From Tetracentron sinense (taxonomy: Eukaryota > Streptophyta > Magnoliopsida > Trochodendrales > Trochodendraceae), in assembly GCA_015143295.1 (NCBI GenBank), contig CM026561.1, positions 44,954,875 through 45,018,874 on the forward strand: a stretch of 64,000 nucleotides of DNA. The letters run 5' to 3'. Under the pieces are notes generated by a model that ran no database searches, was not told where the DNA came from, and worked only from the letters and a program-made list of their open reading frames with translations. The stretch's first letter is position 1. Every line of letters starts with the position of its first letter. This document shows, one piece after another, positions 12,149 to 23,420 of the stretch. The position numbers were made by a program, and so were the translations under genes.

Positions 12149-12410
12149 AGTTGGTTTAATTTGTGAAGTTATTAGAGTTAGAAGTTAGGGTTTGAGAGAG
12201 AAAGGAAGAAGAAGGAAAAGGAGATTAGGTTTAAGAAAAAAATAGTGAGAGAGATTAATAATCTCTCTCACACACTTTATTATTTATATTTCACTAATAG
12301 TCTACTATTAATATATAAGAGGTACTAATAGTAAACTCATAATACAGTATATAAGAGATAACATAAAGATAAGGTCCATAGGAATAAAGCCCATAAAGCC
12401 TTATTCAACA
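12149..12410 (-). repeat. Copia 5' LTR
   Basis: Same length as the other LTR with about two dozen differences, a few of them small indels. The right (outer) border is CAACA followed by the TSD ATCTA. The left border is directly followed, on the minus strand, by the primer-binding site, which fixes the TG..CT boundary independently of the TSD. Confidence 0.9.
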
Positions 12411-12415
12411 ATCTA

Positions 12416-13477
12416 TCCTTGTTTTTCCAATCATCTATCTATGCATCCTCATTTGGGCCCGATTGCAATCATCTTATGAATATGTTGTTTCTTGGTTTCC
12501 GAACAATCACTCCATAAAGCATAGTTGATCGTATTGTTGTCTTATAAAAAAAAAAAATCTGCTCAAAAGGGATGTGTTGATCACATAATACTGTGGAAGC
12601 ACGTCTCCACTTCAGCCACCCAACTTTAATTCAATGGCCAACAAACTCTTCAATCTCTCCATCCTTATAAATGATTAAGTCGAGACTCCAGTCTACCTAT
12701 TCCTACAATATATTTCTAATTAAAAAACTATTTTATTAAAAATCAAATTACCAAGGATATGTTTTAGGGTAAAGTATTTTGCAATTTGACATGATTTTAT
12801 AGTCACATCAGCTTCTGTGTTATTAAATAAATTATTTGACTATTTAAGTCAAAATTAAAATAAATAAAAAAACTTTTTAAGATAACTTAAAATGACCAGC
12901 AGTGGCATCACCCCTAGGTCAAGATATGAAAGACAACCTCGAGCAGCTTATGAGTGGCCCCCGTGTAGTATTTTGACTATTTGTAGTTGTTGATTGTATT
13001 ATTTTGAGTTTATATAGTTTTATTTTATGGCCATTGGACATGGACATATTTGGGCTGTCAGAGTATCATAAATGTTCGTCAACACACAGTGCAGCTTTGT
13101 TCTGTCAACTTGCCTCACTGTACATGGTTATTGTTTTTTTTTTGCATTATTGTTAGTCTTAGTGTGTAATTATGTCTATTTTTACATTTCCTAAGATTCA
13201 AGGAAAAATTCCGTCGCCTTTTTGAATATATGCCACAAAATTTCACATGAACTTTGCCATTTTTAAAGTGGAAAACGATATCAAGTTTTAATACCTTGTG
13301 TACAAGGCATCGAGCATGTGGAGGAATTATTGGAAAGTGTTCAACAAAATGTAGGGAAGTGTGGTAACACAGGGGGGGATCTGATCATATATGTGTATAT
13401 ATATATATATAAGAGAAGGAATCTTATCTAAGATCGTAAATTCATAATACAAAACCTTACAGAAGGGTAAGCCATAC
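12416..13477. other. NUP214 intron 3 sequence without recognisable element
   Basis: AT-rich intron sequence directly downstream (on the minus strand) of NUP214 exon 3. There is a short AT dinucleotide run at about 13390-13412. No gene, terminal repeat or RNA gene is apparent. Confidence 0.4.
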
Positions 13478-13646
13478 CAGCATCAACATTGTCCATTACA
13501 TCTTTAAGAGGTCCTTCAACGACTCCCTCGTATAGAATTCCATGACTTGAAAGAAGAATATAGGAATTCTCCGACTTTTTTCTCCATCGAAAGTCCTTGA
13601 CGTGGCTAGATTCATCGAGCAAGCGTGAAAAAGATGGTTCTTGCTC
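13478..13646 (-). CDS. NUP214: NUP214 exon 3
   Basis: Acceptor CGGAG|GAG at 13647/13646 and donor GCTG|GTATGG at 13478/13477; 56 codons plus one base. Encodes EQEPSFSRLL followed by the conserved propeller strand 'VKDFRWRKK' and 'GPLKDVMDNVDA'. The next family block (VDWSPxGK) is not found anywhere to the left in the window. Confidence 0.88.
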
Positions 13647-16600
13647 CTCCGTAATGGCATACAAGCAATAAATAATACAGATTAAGGAAACAACACTCGT
13701 AAAAGATACATTATCCAACACAAGAATGCTATTTTAGTGGCATACAGTTCGAATAAATAAACAAAATAAAGGAAAAGAAATACATTTAGCATCTGATTTG
13801 CCTTCAGAGATATACAGGAATAGCATTAGATGTGTCAAATGTGGTAACTAAAATCATTTGAAATACAATTCAACCTTTAAATAATTTCATAACATGGACA
13901 CATACACGTTGTCAGTGTCAAATACAAATACAAGGTGTCCAACACAGTGACCTTGTAAATGCCGAGAGATTATTGTAAATGCCGAGAGATTAACAAATCC
14001 ATGCAACTATATAATAATTTTTAGATGATACAGTATTGTCTGTAATTACCAAAATGAATGCATTATATGAGGAAAGATGCATCTACATTATTGGAAGTAC
14101 ATGAAACTATGCATTTAGTGTGTATATAATATTCAAATTCAAGAAAAAGAATAAAGGGAATTTCTTTTCCTAGTGGATGTATTGACATGTCTGAGAGTTC
14201 TATTTTCCATGGGTGTGGGCTTGGTTTCGAGTCCCTTGAGTTTAGGTGGTTGATATGCCCACCATTTTAGTAACATACTAACCTTAGACAAATGACCTAA
14301 AAAAAACAGAATAAAGCAGGTAGTGGGCACAAGTATAACTTTGATTGTCACCAAAACAGGAAATCAAGAATCAAGACACAGAATACCAAAAATGAGATCA
14401 TTTTGAAATAGAAACTAGTTTGGCAAAAGATTTGGGATTTTTTTTTTATATGAGTGGGAGAGATTTTATCCACTTTAGATATCTGATGTCAAAAGAAAAA
14501 TTCAAAATACACCATCTATAAAATAAAATAAAAAAAGAGCCAAGAATAAGCCAACCCCCACACACAAAAAAATGAAATAACACAATCCCTCCACTGGTGA
14601 GTCATCATCTTCTACCAAAAAAAAAAAAAGGATTAAAAATATCTTCTACAAAAAAAAATCAGCTGCTTTTAAATATTCAATCTCTTGGAGATGGGAGCAA
14701 TGAAAAAAAAAAGTCTGGTGGCTGAAAAACATTCTCAAGTGGAAGAGATAGTTCCTCAAAGATACATTGGTCCCTCCTTCCAGTCTCCAGATGCTCCAAC
14801 ACATCACACCAGACGATATCCTCAAAAGGATGAGTTGTCAGTGGTTTAACGCTTCATTGTACCACCCACAAGTACATTCCAAAAAGCTAGCCAGAAACAC
14901 CCACTACACATCAAAGAGAAGAATAAGCTTCATACATAAACTACAAGCAAAGCTACACAGCACCAAGAGAGGCCCCATCAATTAGCCTTCCTCCTTGCAC
15001 ATGTAACACATGTTTGTCAATCGCAATCCTCTCTGCCCATAAGCTGAGCAATAGTAAGTATTGCGTATGCTGCTGCTGTCCAAAGAAAGAAAGAAATTTT
15101 GGATGGAACTCGCACTTTCCATATAGCACGATTAGGAAAAGTGAGTTCTCAACTCCCACAAATGCAGATAAAGTAGTTCGACTTAGGAATGGCCATCACC
15201 CTCTTTGACCCAAACCCTTGTATCATCTTCCGCCTATGGGGGTTACACTCTTAGTGCCTAGGACCTCCTATGTAGGGTGCCGCTCACACAGTCCCACTAT
15301 GAATCATCAATTTGGCAGTTTGGGCGTTGATCCTACACCGAACCTCGCACCAATAAATTGGAGCACAATTCTAATCCATCTAACCCGCGTTCCTATGTTA
15401 TAAAGCAAAATTCTGCCTCATGATGTCCAAAGAGTGTCCCATGTCTAGAACTAGACATTCCAACATTCATATGTTATAAAGGAAGTTTTCTATTTAGTAT
15501 AAACATGAGACTGTTAAAATGTAAATATGATGAAATAGAAGAAAGAACAATGTTATCAAGTTGGAGAGAATTTGTAAGATTATAGTTTAGACCAACTTTG
15601 ATAAGTATGAATCGAATAGGTAGAATAGAAAAGAAGTGAAGCTATATATTTTTAATATAGAGTTATTGATCAACCAAAAATTTGACAGAAAAAAAAAAGT
15701 GTGGCACAAGATAAATAAATAAGTTAAATATAATAGGATGAAGCATCATCTTTGTATATATCGAGTTATAGACAAACCCTCCAAAAGGGGCTCCGAGCCA
15801 CAAGGTATTTCTAAAGTTGGTGCCCCAAGCTCTGGCTCCCACCACCACTCCCCCACCCCACCACCACCCCCATTGCTACCCCCTCCCCCATTGTTACCCT
15901 CACTGCAACCCTCACCGCCAACAACACCACCACTCCCCACCCATTGCTACTCCCTCCCTCATTGTTACCCCCACTACAACCCTCACCATTGTTACCCCCA
16001 CTGCAACCCTCACCGCCAACACCACCACCACTCCCCACCATAGTAACAAAATTTTCCGAAATTTTAAAAAATTCGCAAATTATTTGCAAATTTTTAATGT
16101 GCCAAATTATTTGCAAATTTCAAGTATGCTGAATTATTCGCGAATTTCGTTAATTAGTCGTGAATTTTGCTAATTAGTCATCTAAAAATGCAACTAATTC
16201 ATTTAATTTGGCAAGTAAACTGCTTATTTTGTAATTTAGCTAATCAAATTATTGGATATATTATTATAACTATTAAAAAATTATTGTTCCCAAAATTTTT
16301 TGAACTTGACCCGTGTCGTATTATTCCTGAACCCCGACTTTGTCACTATGCTCCCCGCCACCACCACCCACTCCACCATTTCCACCACCCCCATTGCCAC
16401 CACCCTAATCACGAGTCACGACTACTCCACCACCACTACCACCCCCACTACCACTACCACCACCACCTCCATCCTCACCGCCACCGCCACCGCCATCACC
16501 ACCACTTAAACCCTCAACGCCACCCTCACCTCCTACCACCACTCCCAACTCTGTACAAGAGAGGCATTACGGAAAAAAAGAGTAAAGCATGACATGTATA

Positions 16601-19600
16601 ATATGCCGCATTTTATAAAATTTGTAGCATGACATGTATAATTTAGGCAATTTAATGAGATTATTTTGATCAGTAATCAGAGAATCTATTAGCATAAAGC
16701 AAAAAACATATAGCAGTATAGTAATAGGAGTCAACAAGTGTGTAAACTCAAGAGAGAAACAAAAAACGGGCAGAGCACCCCTAGGCCCAAAAATAAAATC
16801 AGCCCAAGATCTCTCCAATCTCCTCCCCAACTCACGGAATGGAACACCATTCACAAATAAGCAAATCGAGGCGCGAACATGTGCAGACTATCGATGATGG
16901 GGAGTCCTCGAAGACCATCTTGTTCCTCTCCTTCCACATTGACCATGCTATAGCTCCTAGAAAAACCGACCAGAGTGCCTTTGAACACCATCTGCACTTA
17001 CCAGTAACCAACAGGATAAGAAGTAGTGAAAGGAAGAAGGGAGGACTCAATCCACTCCTACTCGGGGAGGAAAAAACACCAAATTTCAGGCACAATAGGA
17101 AAATGCAAAAGTAAATGGTCCACCAACTCTTCTGCATGAAGGCACATGAAACAGCAATTGGACATCCTCCATCCTCTACTTTTCAAGTGGTCGCATGTGA
17201 GAATTTTATTTAGAATTGCATTCCATTGGAAGAAATATACCTTAGAATGGATACTTGGATTCCATACCACCCCATGAGGAAAAGAGCCCGAGGGTGCTAA
17301 GTCAAATTATTGTAACAGTGCTCTAACTGAGAATCGTCCATGGATAAGCACTTTACTATGCAATCTAGTTTGAATTATATAACAATAATCCTAGTTTTTT
17401 TTTTCCTACAAACATGATTCTATCGTTTTTGTTCTCTATAATGGATTCTAACTGCTTTTTTTCAAACGGGTTATTAGCACATAATCATTTCAAAGAATCA
17501 AAATTGATTCATTGTAGAATCGAAGAATCGCCATAATTGATGCCAAACAACCACTAAACTTCCTTTAGGGACGGCTTAAAAAAAACTCTTTCTCCCCCTC
17601 TTTTGACATGTGCTACTCTAGATGAGTGATGGTGCGAAAATCAAGTTTTGGTTCGATCCTTGGTGCGGTCCTTATCCCTTGAAGTAGGAGTTTAACACAT
17701 TCTTCTCTATTGCCTCAAATAAATCCGCGGCAGTTGCGGATGTGTATGATAGGAGCGGGTTTAGTGGTCTGGAGCCCTAGGTTCAAGCGATCGTTAAATG
17801 ATTTGGAGGTGCAGGAATTCACTAATTTTTTGTCTAAATTAGAATCAATGCGTATGGAAGTGTCCTCGAGGCATGAGGGATAGCCGAGTTTGGGGCAACA
17901 TTAAAGGGCAGTTCTCAGTGAGATTTTTTGCATGTTGCTTATCCAGACCTTTATTTGGATTCCCCCCCCCCCCCCCAGACTGTATGGTACTTTGGGGTGC
18001 CTTCAAATGTCTCTTTTTCTTGTGGTCAGCATGTTTAGACAAGATTCTGACACCGGATAACTTGCGAAAAAGAGGTTGGAGTCTCTCTAGCCATTGTTTT
18101 CTTTGTTTGATGGAAGAGGAATCGGTTGATCATTTGTTTTTGACTGCCCATTTGCGAGGTCTGGTTGTTATTTCTTTCCCAACTTGGGGTCGCTTGGGTC
18201 TTCCCCTCGTCCTTCCATGGTCTCTTATCATGTTGGTCTCCAGTATTGCTGGAGAGCCCGATCAATCTTATTTGAGCCTTCCTTTCTGAAGTGGTTTCAT
18301 TGTCTCTATGGAATGAGCGAAATAGGATGGTGTTCGAGAATTCTTCGTTGGCTCGAGAGAGAGTGTGTTCCCGCATGCGTTCTAGATTGCGAGAATGGGT
18401 CTCCACTAAAGCTGATGAGGTGGAGATAGGGTTTGACGAGTTTATCTCCTAGTGGTAGCCGAGGAGTGTGGTGTTGTTCTGTGTGTTTTGTTTTGTTGTG
18501 CTTTAGTTAGTAGTTAGTTTCTTTTTCGCTTTGGCTCTTTGTAATTCACCATTTGTGAATTTGTCTCTTTTCCTTTGTTAATGAAGTTGTTTTTACCAAT
18601 AAAAAAAATTAGTTTTGAAAATCATCACGATCAGACTCATCTCTGCACTTCACCTGTCTGAGCAAATGGTGATCTTGTGTGGCACAGACAACATGAATTC
18701 CTCTGCTCTATATAAGATCCACCTCTAACTCCAGTCTATCCACATCATACTCCAGTAAGATGTTTGGTGGGCTGAACGCCTAAACGGGTTCCTACTCTCC
18801 ACCACACTTGCTTGCGTGTCAACCATAAGTGCCACATTGTCTTCTTCATCCTTTCATCATCTCCTACCCGGCCAACTTTTAGTTTCGATTTTGGAATCTC
18901 TGAGCACTTCTCCCTCGAAACCACCTTCTTCCATGCCAGGAAACTTGTTCACTCTCCCTAAGCGGATTGTACCAGTCCTACTCCTACCACAACCTATGCT
19001 CTCTTTTGTATCCCCTTAGTTTACTGAAACTTCCCTCTTCCCACCTCTCAATCTTTCTTTAACATATGCACCTAGTTTTCCTAGTTGGTCGACCTAAATC
19101 TCTGGTAACTATAGTAACCAAATTCTGCTATTTTTTACCAAAAATAAATGTGACTTTTTGTTAGACAATTAAATCATGAATTATTTGCAGCTTTTTGAAA
19201 AAAATCATGAATAAATATCAAATATATAAATATTTTTTAATAATTTTCCATAATTAGTACATTATTAATTATTCTTTTAGATGTCTTGTCATTTGATGAT
19301 TATGGAGCTATTGAGCATAATTGTCAAGGCGACTAGGCGACAGACCCCATAGACGCCTGAGGCGGTAGTCTGAGGCGTCGCCTGATGAATTTTTTTGCTG
19401 CAAAAATCCCTCCAATATGAAATCTATGTATGACGCATTTCCTTTAATAAAGGGTCCTGCAATTCATATAAATTACAAAATCTCTATTATTACAAATTTC
19501 TTATTGGCCACCGTCTGGGATTTATCATGTCTTTCTTGGTTGTGTAATATGAGGGGATTTGCACGGCCCGAGGGACTTAGTCGGGTGCTCTAAGAGGCCC

Positions 19601-19990
19601 AGATACCCTTGCTCCAAAAAAAAATGACACACTTTGATAGAACCATCCTTGGGGACAGTTCTAAGAACAATAAAGCGGGATTTTAAGCGTTGGGGATAAA
19701 AAAAAAACATAACAAAAAAAAAATCTACAATGATTGTCGAAAAGGGGGAGAGAAATTATGAAGGATAAAAAATAGAAAGAAACAATAGTCTACAATAACA
19801 GCTGAACATGAGAGATAAAGGAGATGGGAGAGGAGGAAGAGTGTAAAATTAAATATATAACAGAAAAATAGTCTGATAGTCAATGTGACGTCAAACATGA
19901 GAGAGACGAGAGGAAGAGAGAGGGAAAGGTCGTACATCTTACTCTTATTTCTTCTTTCTTTCTTTTTCTCGATTATACTCAATAAATGTA

Positions 19991-20036
<46 letters not shown>

Positions 20037-22162
20037 TTGGTAAAATATATAATTATGAGGTTAGCACTTATTTAAATTATAAAAGACCTCTTTAATATGG
20101 GTTTATGAGAGTTTTGGGGATCCTAGAAGAAATTTGAGGCATTTAAAGGCCTATTTTATTATTGGACCGCATGGGCCCACTGGTATGCTTGGTCGCCTAG
20201 GCGACGCTTGTAACAACCATGCAAAAACAGATGAGGACCATATGATCCACCCATAAATAGAGGAAAAGAGAGACCAATTGTCCACCCATTGAGCGAGAGA
20301 GAGACAGGTTAACATGAGGGAAATACACTTGACACCATTCCTCTCTTCTTTCTTCTTCTATCCGCAAACCTTTTTTTTGTTGGACATACAAACCCTAACA
20401 TATTAAATGGTAAAAGACATAAAAAGTATATAAAATAACTTTTTTTTTAAACAAACTACTATATTTAAATAAAGTAACTTTTATATCTTTAAACAATAAT
20501 AATATTATATATATATATATTAGATTTATAGTAATGATTGCCTGAGGCGACCAATCGCCTGAGCCCAGTAGAGCGCCGCCTGAGGTGATGCCTTTAACAA
20601 CTATGCTATTGAGCTATTCAAACTTCAAACAAATCTGAAACATCTATACGAGGCTGAATTCCAAGTATTCTGGCAACTCAACATTCTATAAGTTGTTGAT
20701 TTTCTTCAAGACATTGCAAGGACTAAGGTTCCCCTTGCTTAACCGGGAAAAAGTACCCACGAGAAACATTTTCTCATAAACAAATCATATCTAGATCACA
20801 ATCCTTGAAAACTATAAATTGACAATGTGTATCGGCATCTACCTCATACTCAGCAATTGTAGATTATTTGAAAATAATGGCGTGTGGTTTAAAAGATAAA
20901 AGGAATTGTATATTGGATGGTCATGATCATCTGATCAAGATTAATTTTTAGCAAACCAGAACTATCCTACCTAGGAAATATTTTGTGCTAGAAATTTGAC
21001 TACATTAGCATATCATACCCATCAACTATTGCATCCTTTCAGATGCCTAGGAAAAAATAATGAGACATGATCTACAATGTACTTATACATTGGGTGTTTG
21101 TGCTCATCTGATTGGTTTATTTTTTATTTTTTAGCGGCCAAGTTAATTTTGGCCTAGCATATGTGCTAGGTAAGAATCATCATTGCTTACTTGGTCTACG
21201 ACAATGATGTTTGTATAACATAGCTAGTGTTCACGTGGCTCAGAATATTGAATTTTGCCCATAGTTTTCTTGGTTATGATTTTGCTTTTCCATAAGAAGG
21301 ATAAGCACACAAAATTGCCTTCCCCTTGAAAACTTCTAGCTTTGCCTAAGGTTAATAGTTGTTTCCAGATTTACGAATTTTACATAAAACTCATTACTCA
21401 GCACTAATGGCATGTGCATCATCAGAAAATATACTTTGATTGCAACACAGGATTCAATGTATCATTGCAGGCTTCTGAATTGGTCATTCATACTTAGTTC
21501 CCGGTTATATAGTGAACAGGATGTTGCGTGCAAGTGTTTCACAGTGTAATTGTCATGTAACGAATATCATCTAGAAGAAAGCAATTACTAATTTCAGATG
21601 TCATTGGTTAAGGAAATGTAGGGTTCAAGATGCTAATTTGTAAAAATAAAAGTATACCTTGAGGAGAAGCGAATTAACCGAGAAGAAATAAATTTCCCCA
21701 CCAACAGAAGCAGCAATCATAGTAGAGTCCGTGGACAATGCCAAAATGTAAACCCTACCAATAGAAACGTCTACAAGACTCAACTCTTGAATAGAAGAAC
21801 CATTTCCTTTCTCCCCAATCTCCGTGGCCGACTCAATAACGTCCTTGGTCCTCGCAACACAAAACCCTGGAAATCAAGACCCCAACAGAAACTCTAGGTT
21901 AAGACCCTAACAGATGGAGCAAAATTTGAGCAGCTCGAGAAAACTGACCATCAGAGTGGGCGACGAATATGAGTCCGAACCGCTCGGAGACCGCCAACGG
22001 CTGTGCAGGAGGACTTTTGAGATCGAAGTTGGAATCGAGAGGCTTCAGGGGTACGGCTTCTCCGATCTTCTTGAAGAAGTAGTTGCTCGTCCCTTCGCGG
22101 TTTCCTTCCTTTTCTTCGTCCAAATGAATGAAATCGTCTCTTTCTTCTTCCGATACCGCCAT
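13478..22162 (-). CDS. NUP214: Nuclear pore complex protein NUP214, N-terminal part (3 exons, incomplete)
   Basis: Exons 22162-21949, 21866-21658 and 13646-13478 join in phase (214, 209 and 169 nt) into about 197 codons with GT..AG introns. The protein begins MAVSEEERDD and shows blocks I recognise from plant NUP214: 'NYFFKKIGEAVPL', 'PPAQPLAVSERFGLIFVAHS', 'GFCVARTKD', 'ILALSTDSTMIAASVGG', 'VKDFRWRKKSENSYILLSS' and 'GPLKDVMDNVDA'. These form the first blades of the N-terminal beta-propeller, which in the family faces the cytoplasmic side of the pore and binds the mRNA export helicase. The usual protein is well over 1000 residues, so the rest must lie past the left edge, or is lost. Intron 2 is 8.0 kb and intron 3 at least 13.4 kb, both loaded with TEs. 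Confidence 0.88.
13953..13992. repeat. 20-bp perfect tandem duplication
   Basis: The word TTGTAAATGCCGAGAGATTA occurs twice without spacer (13953-13972, 13973-13992), in NUP214 intron 2. The surrounding 13993-15837 holds only AT-rich sequence, A-runs and scattered short frames with no recognisable product. Confidence 0.9.
15838..16045. repeat. CCA-rich minisatellite
   Basis: Imperfect tandem units of about 60-80 bp built from 'CCATTGTTACCC', 'CACTGCAACCCTCACC' and 'ACCACCACTCCCCACC' blocks. The sequence is strongly C-rich on the plus strand and G-rich on the minus strand. Long Pro/His/Thr frames here are artefacts of the repeat. Immediately right, 16060-16150 has repeated AATTATTTGCAAATTT and AATTATTCGCGAATTT words. 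Confidence 0.85.
16355..16545. repeat. (CCA/CAC)n microsatellite-like tract
   Basis: Degenerate trinucleotide tract of CCACCA, CACCCC and ACCGCC units for about 190 bases. It likely shares origin with the minisatellite at 15838-16045, since both end in CACC-rich units. No coding evidence. Confidence 0.8.
16600..17285 (-). pseudogene. LINE ORF2 C-terminal zinc-binding (zf-RVT) fragment, minus strand
   Basis: Minus-strand frames across 17270-16832 show the zf-RVT signature of plant L1 elements: 'KVYFFQWNAILNKILTCDHL', 'RGWRMSNCCFMC', 'EELVDHLLLHF', then 'GAIAWSMWKERNKMVFED'. This is the extreme C-terminus of ORF2. The 5' part is absent, as is usual for LINE insertions, and the frame is broken once or twice. 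It lies head-to-head with the LINE fragment that starts near 17600. Confidence 0.75.
17600..18612 (+). pseudogene. LINE ORF2 3' fragment with A-rich tail, plus strand
   Basis: Plus-strand frames contain 'KFWFDPWCG' near 17645, then the zf-RVT block 'FFLWSACLDKIL', 'LRKRGWSLSSHCFLC' and 'EESVDHLF' (18010-18150), followed by an 'LWNERNRMVFE'-type end. The sequence finishes with a short 3' UTR and an A-run at 18600-18609. A C homopolymer near 17960 breaks the frame. 5'-truncated and dead. Confidence 0.75.
18613..19307. other. NUP214 intron 2 sequence, unassigned
   Basis: Between the LINE tail and the AGGCG element I see no gene, terminal repeat or RNA gene. The left half is C-rich on the plus strand and the right half AT-rich. 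Confidence 0.3.
19316..20605. mobile_element. Non-autonomous hAT-like element, AGGCG type, copy 2
   Basis: 1290 bp with perfect 8-bp TSDs CTATTGAG (19308-19315 and 20606-20613). Termini CATAATTGTCAAGGCGAC and, in reverse, CATAGTTGTTAAAGGC. Homologous to 6490-7586 along its length, with extra sequence including a TA-dinucleotide run (about 19998-20030). The palindrome TCGCCTAGGCGA lies at 20193-20204, followed by a terminus-like AACAACCATG ending at 20221, so the element seems to contain an older internal end. No transposase. Confidence 0.85.
20614..21657. other. NUP214 intron 2, 5' part
   Basis: About 1 kb of AT-rich intron between the hAT copy and exon 2. No recognisable element or gene. 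Confidence 0.35.
21658..21866 (-). CDS. NUP214: NUP214 exon 2
   Basis: Acceptor TTTCCAG|GG at 21867/21866, donor AAG|GTATAC at 21658/21657. The reading frame continues from the single G of exon 1 to give DGFCVARTKD and ends in phase 0 after 'FFSVNSLLLK'. Intron 1 is only 82 bp, in sharp contrast to the introns that follow. Confidence 0.9.
21949..22162 (-). CDS. NUP214: NUP214 exon 1
   Basis: Starts with ATG at 22162, the first Met in frame after upstream sequence without similarity, and runs 71 codons plus one base. The donor is G|GTCAG at 21949/21948. It encodes the acidic N-terminal leader and the 'PLAVSERFGLIFVAHS' strand. The 5' UTR would lie just right of 22162; no clear TATA box is seen. 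Confidence 0.88.
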
Positions 22163-22371
22163 TGGAGTTTGCAGAGTTAGATCTTCCTAAAACCCCCAAC
22201 TTAGAACCACTTGAGGATTAGAGAATTGCTGGTCCCAACTCCAAATGTACTCTAAAGCTGTCATGGGAACATAGACAATATTTGGGCGGGAAGAGTAAAG
22301 CAGCCCTAGAGACTAGAACTCGGTATATATTATATTCTTTTCTTCTTTTCTTTTCTTTTAGGGACGTATTC

Positions 22372-22683
22372 TTCTCCAGTTGTAACCGGTTTTGCCAAAA
22401 TTGGTTACACCCCTGAGTTGGCCACATGTCCCTTTTGACACATCTTAACCGTGGTTAAGATTCAGTCACCCCTAGGGTTCACCCACCTATCCTTGGTTTA
22501 TTTTAATAAATAATACAAAAATTTTATGATTAATTTTTTTTAATATTTTTTTCTGAAAACCAAAGATAGGTGGATGAACCTAGGGTAGATGAATATTAAC
22601 CACAGTTAAGAAGTGTAAAAAGGGACACGTGATCACCAGAGGTGTGTAACCGGTTTTTGGCAAAACCGGTTACAACTGGAGAA
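22372..22683. mobile_element. Foldback MITE (TAACC family), intact copy
   Basis: About 312 bp. The left arm TTCTCCAGTTGTAACCGG is mirrored by CCGGTTACAACTGGAGAA at the right end, and the inverted pairing continues inward through AACCGGTTTTGCCAAAA, 'GTCCCTTTT', 'CTTAACCGTGGTTAAGATTC' and 'CCTAGGGTTCA' around an AT-rich loop. A TSD is not obvious. It lies 210 bp upstream of the NUP214 start codon. Related half or full copies occur at 23211-23420, 26026-26105, 27800-27965, 31260-31465, 38885-39175 and 56785-56960. Confidence 0.75.
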
Positions 22684-22689
22684 CATTAC

Positions 22690-23210
22690 GACTATTTCTT
22701 TATCTTTATCTTCGGTACTTATCTCTAAACGGGCGATTCACCTAAAAGGTCATCCTTTTTGCATTTTTATTATCTAAAAGGGTATGCTTTTAACATATTT
22801 AATAAAAAAGGCATATTTTGTATTTTTATTACCTAATAGGGTATGTTTTTGACATATTAACCCCTTAGCTACACATATAAAACCTAAACAAGAATAAGGG
22901 TAATATTGGAGTATATACCCTATTTGGTAAAAATTTTCAAACCATGTCCTTTTAGATGATATTTTTTATTTAGGGTGACTAATCGGTACTTATCTCTAAT
23001 CTTTACTATTATAATGCGAGAGGCATGGGTAGATGGTTTTTTCAAAATTCTCAAACTACACTTATATAAACACAAAACGTTGATTTAATGTTTTACTTTA
23101 ATTCCCAAACTACCCCTTGCCTTTCATTTAATGTTTTACTTTAATTACCAAACTAACCCTTGCTCATCTATCTATTTAAAATCACAGCCAATCGCGATTG
23201 AACTCGGGGA
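22690..23210. other. AT-rich spacer upstream of NUP214
   Basis: Contains a short internal echo: 'AAAGGGTATGCTTTT' near 22778 and 'AATAGGGTATGTTTTT' near 22838 about 60 bp apart. No gene or complete element is visible. Confidence 0.3.
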
Positions 23211-23420
23211 GAGTTCAATCGCACCTGCGGAGTTAACATGTGTCCCTTTTAACTCCTATTAACTGTGGTTAACTCATTTCCCTCGCTCTCACGTGCATCG
23301 CACGTGCCACTAGCGAGTTCAATCGCACCCGCAAGTTAACAAGTGTCACTTTTAACTCTTATTAACTATGGTTAACTCCTTCCCCTCATTCTCACATGCA
23401 TCGCACGTGCCACCCGCTAG
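23211..23420. repeat. Tandem pair of about 105-bp TAACC-family half units
   Basis: Two direct copies, 23211-23314 and 23315-23420. Each begins GAGTTCAATCGCACC, passes through AGTTAACA, 'TTTTAACTC' and 'TTAACT(G/A)TGGTTAACTC', and ends in GCATCGCACGTGCCAC followed by a TAG-type end. They differ at about ten positions. The internal words match one arm of the foldback family at 22372-22683. Confidence 0.8.

Larger units (their letters stand above)
4584..12410 (-). mobile_element. Complete but decayed Ty1/copia LTR retrotransposon
   Basis: A minus-strand element bounded by two 262-bp LTRs (4584-4845 and 12149-12410, roughly 90% identical by eye) and perfect 5-bp TSDs ATCTA at 4579-4583 and 12411-12415. 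The primer-binding site abuts the 5' LTR at 12137-12148. In minus-strand order there are gag, protease, integrase and RT-RNase H remains, the copia order. Two DNA elements inserted later (10018-11153 into gag, 6490-7586 between integrase and RT). Many stops and frameshifts make it inactive. It lies inside what should be intron 3 of the NUP214 gene, in the same orientation. LTR divergence indicates an old insertion. Confidence 0.9.

Noticed and set aside
15738..16592. Long Pro/His/Thr-rich frames on the plus strand and Gly-rich frames on the minus strand
   Set aside because: They are produced by the CCA/CAC tandem repeats; frames overlap on both strands, change at repeat borders, and have no family motif.
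21914..22180. Plus-strand frame at the NUP214 start
   Set aside because: Opposite strand of exon 1, no similarity, and exon 1 has clear family motifs and splice sites.
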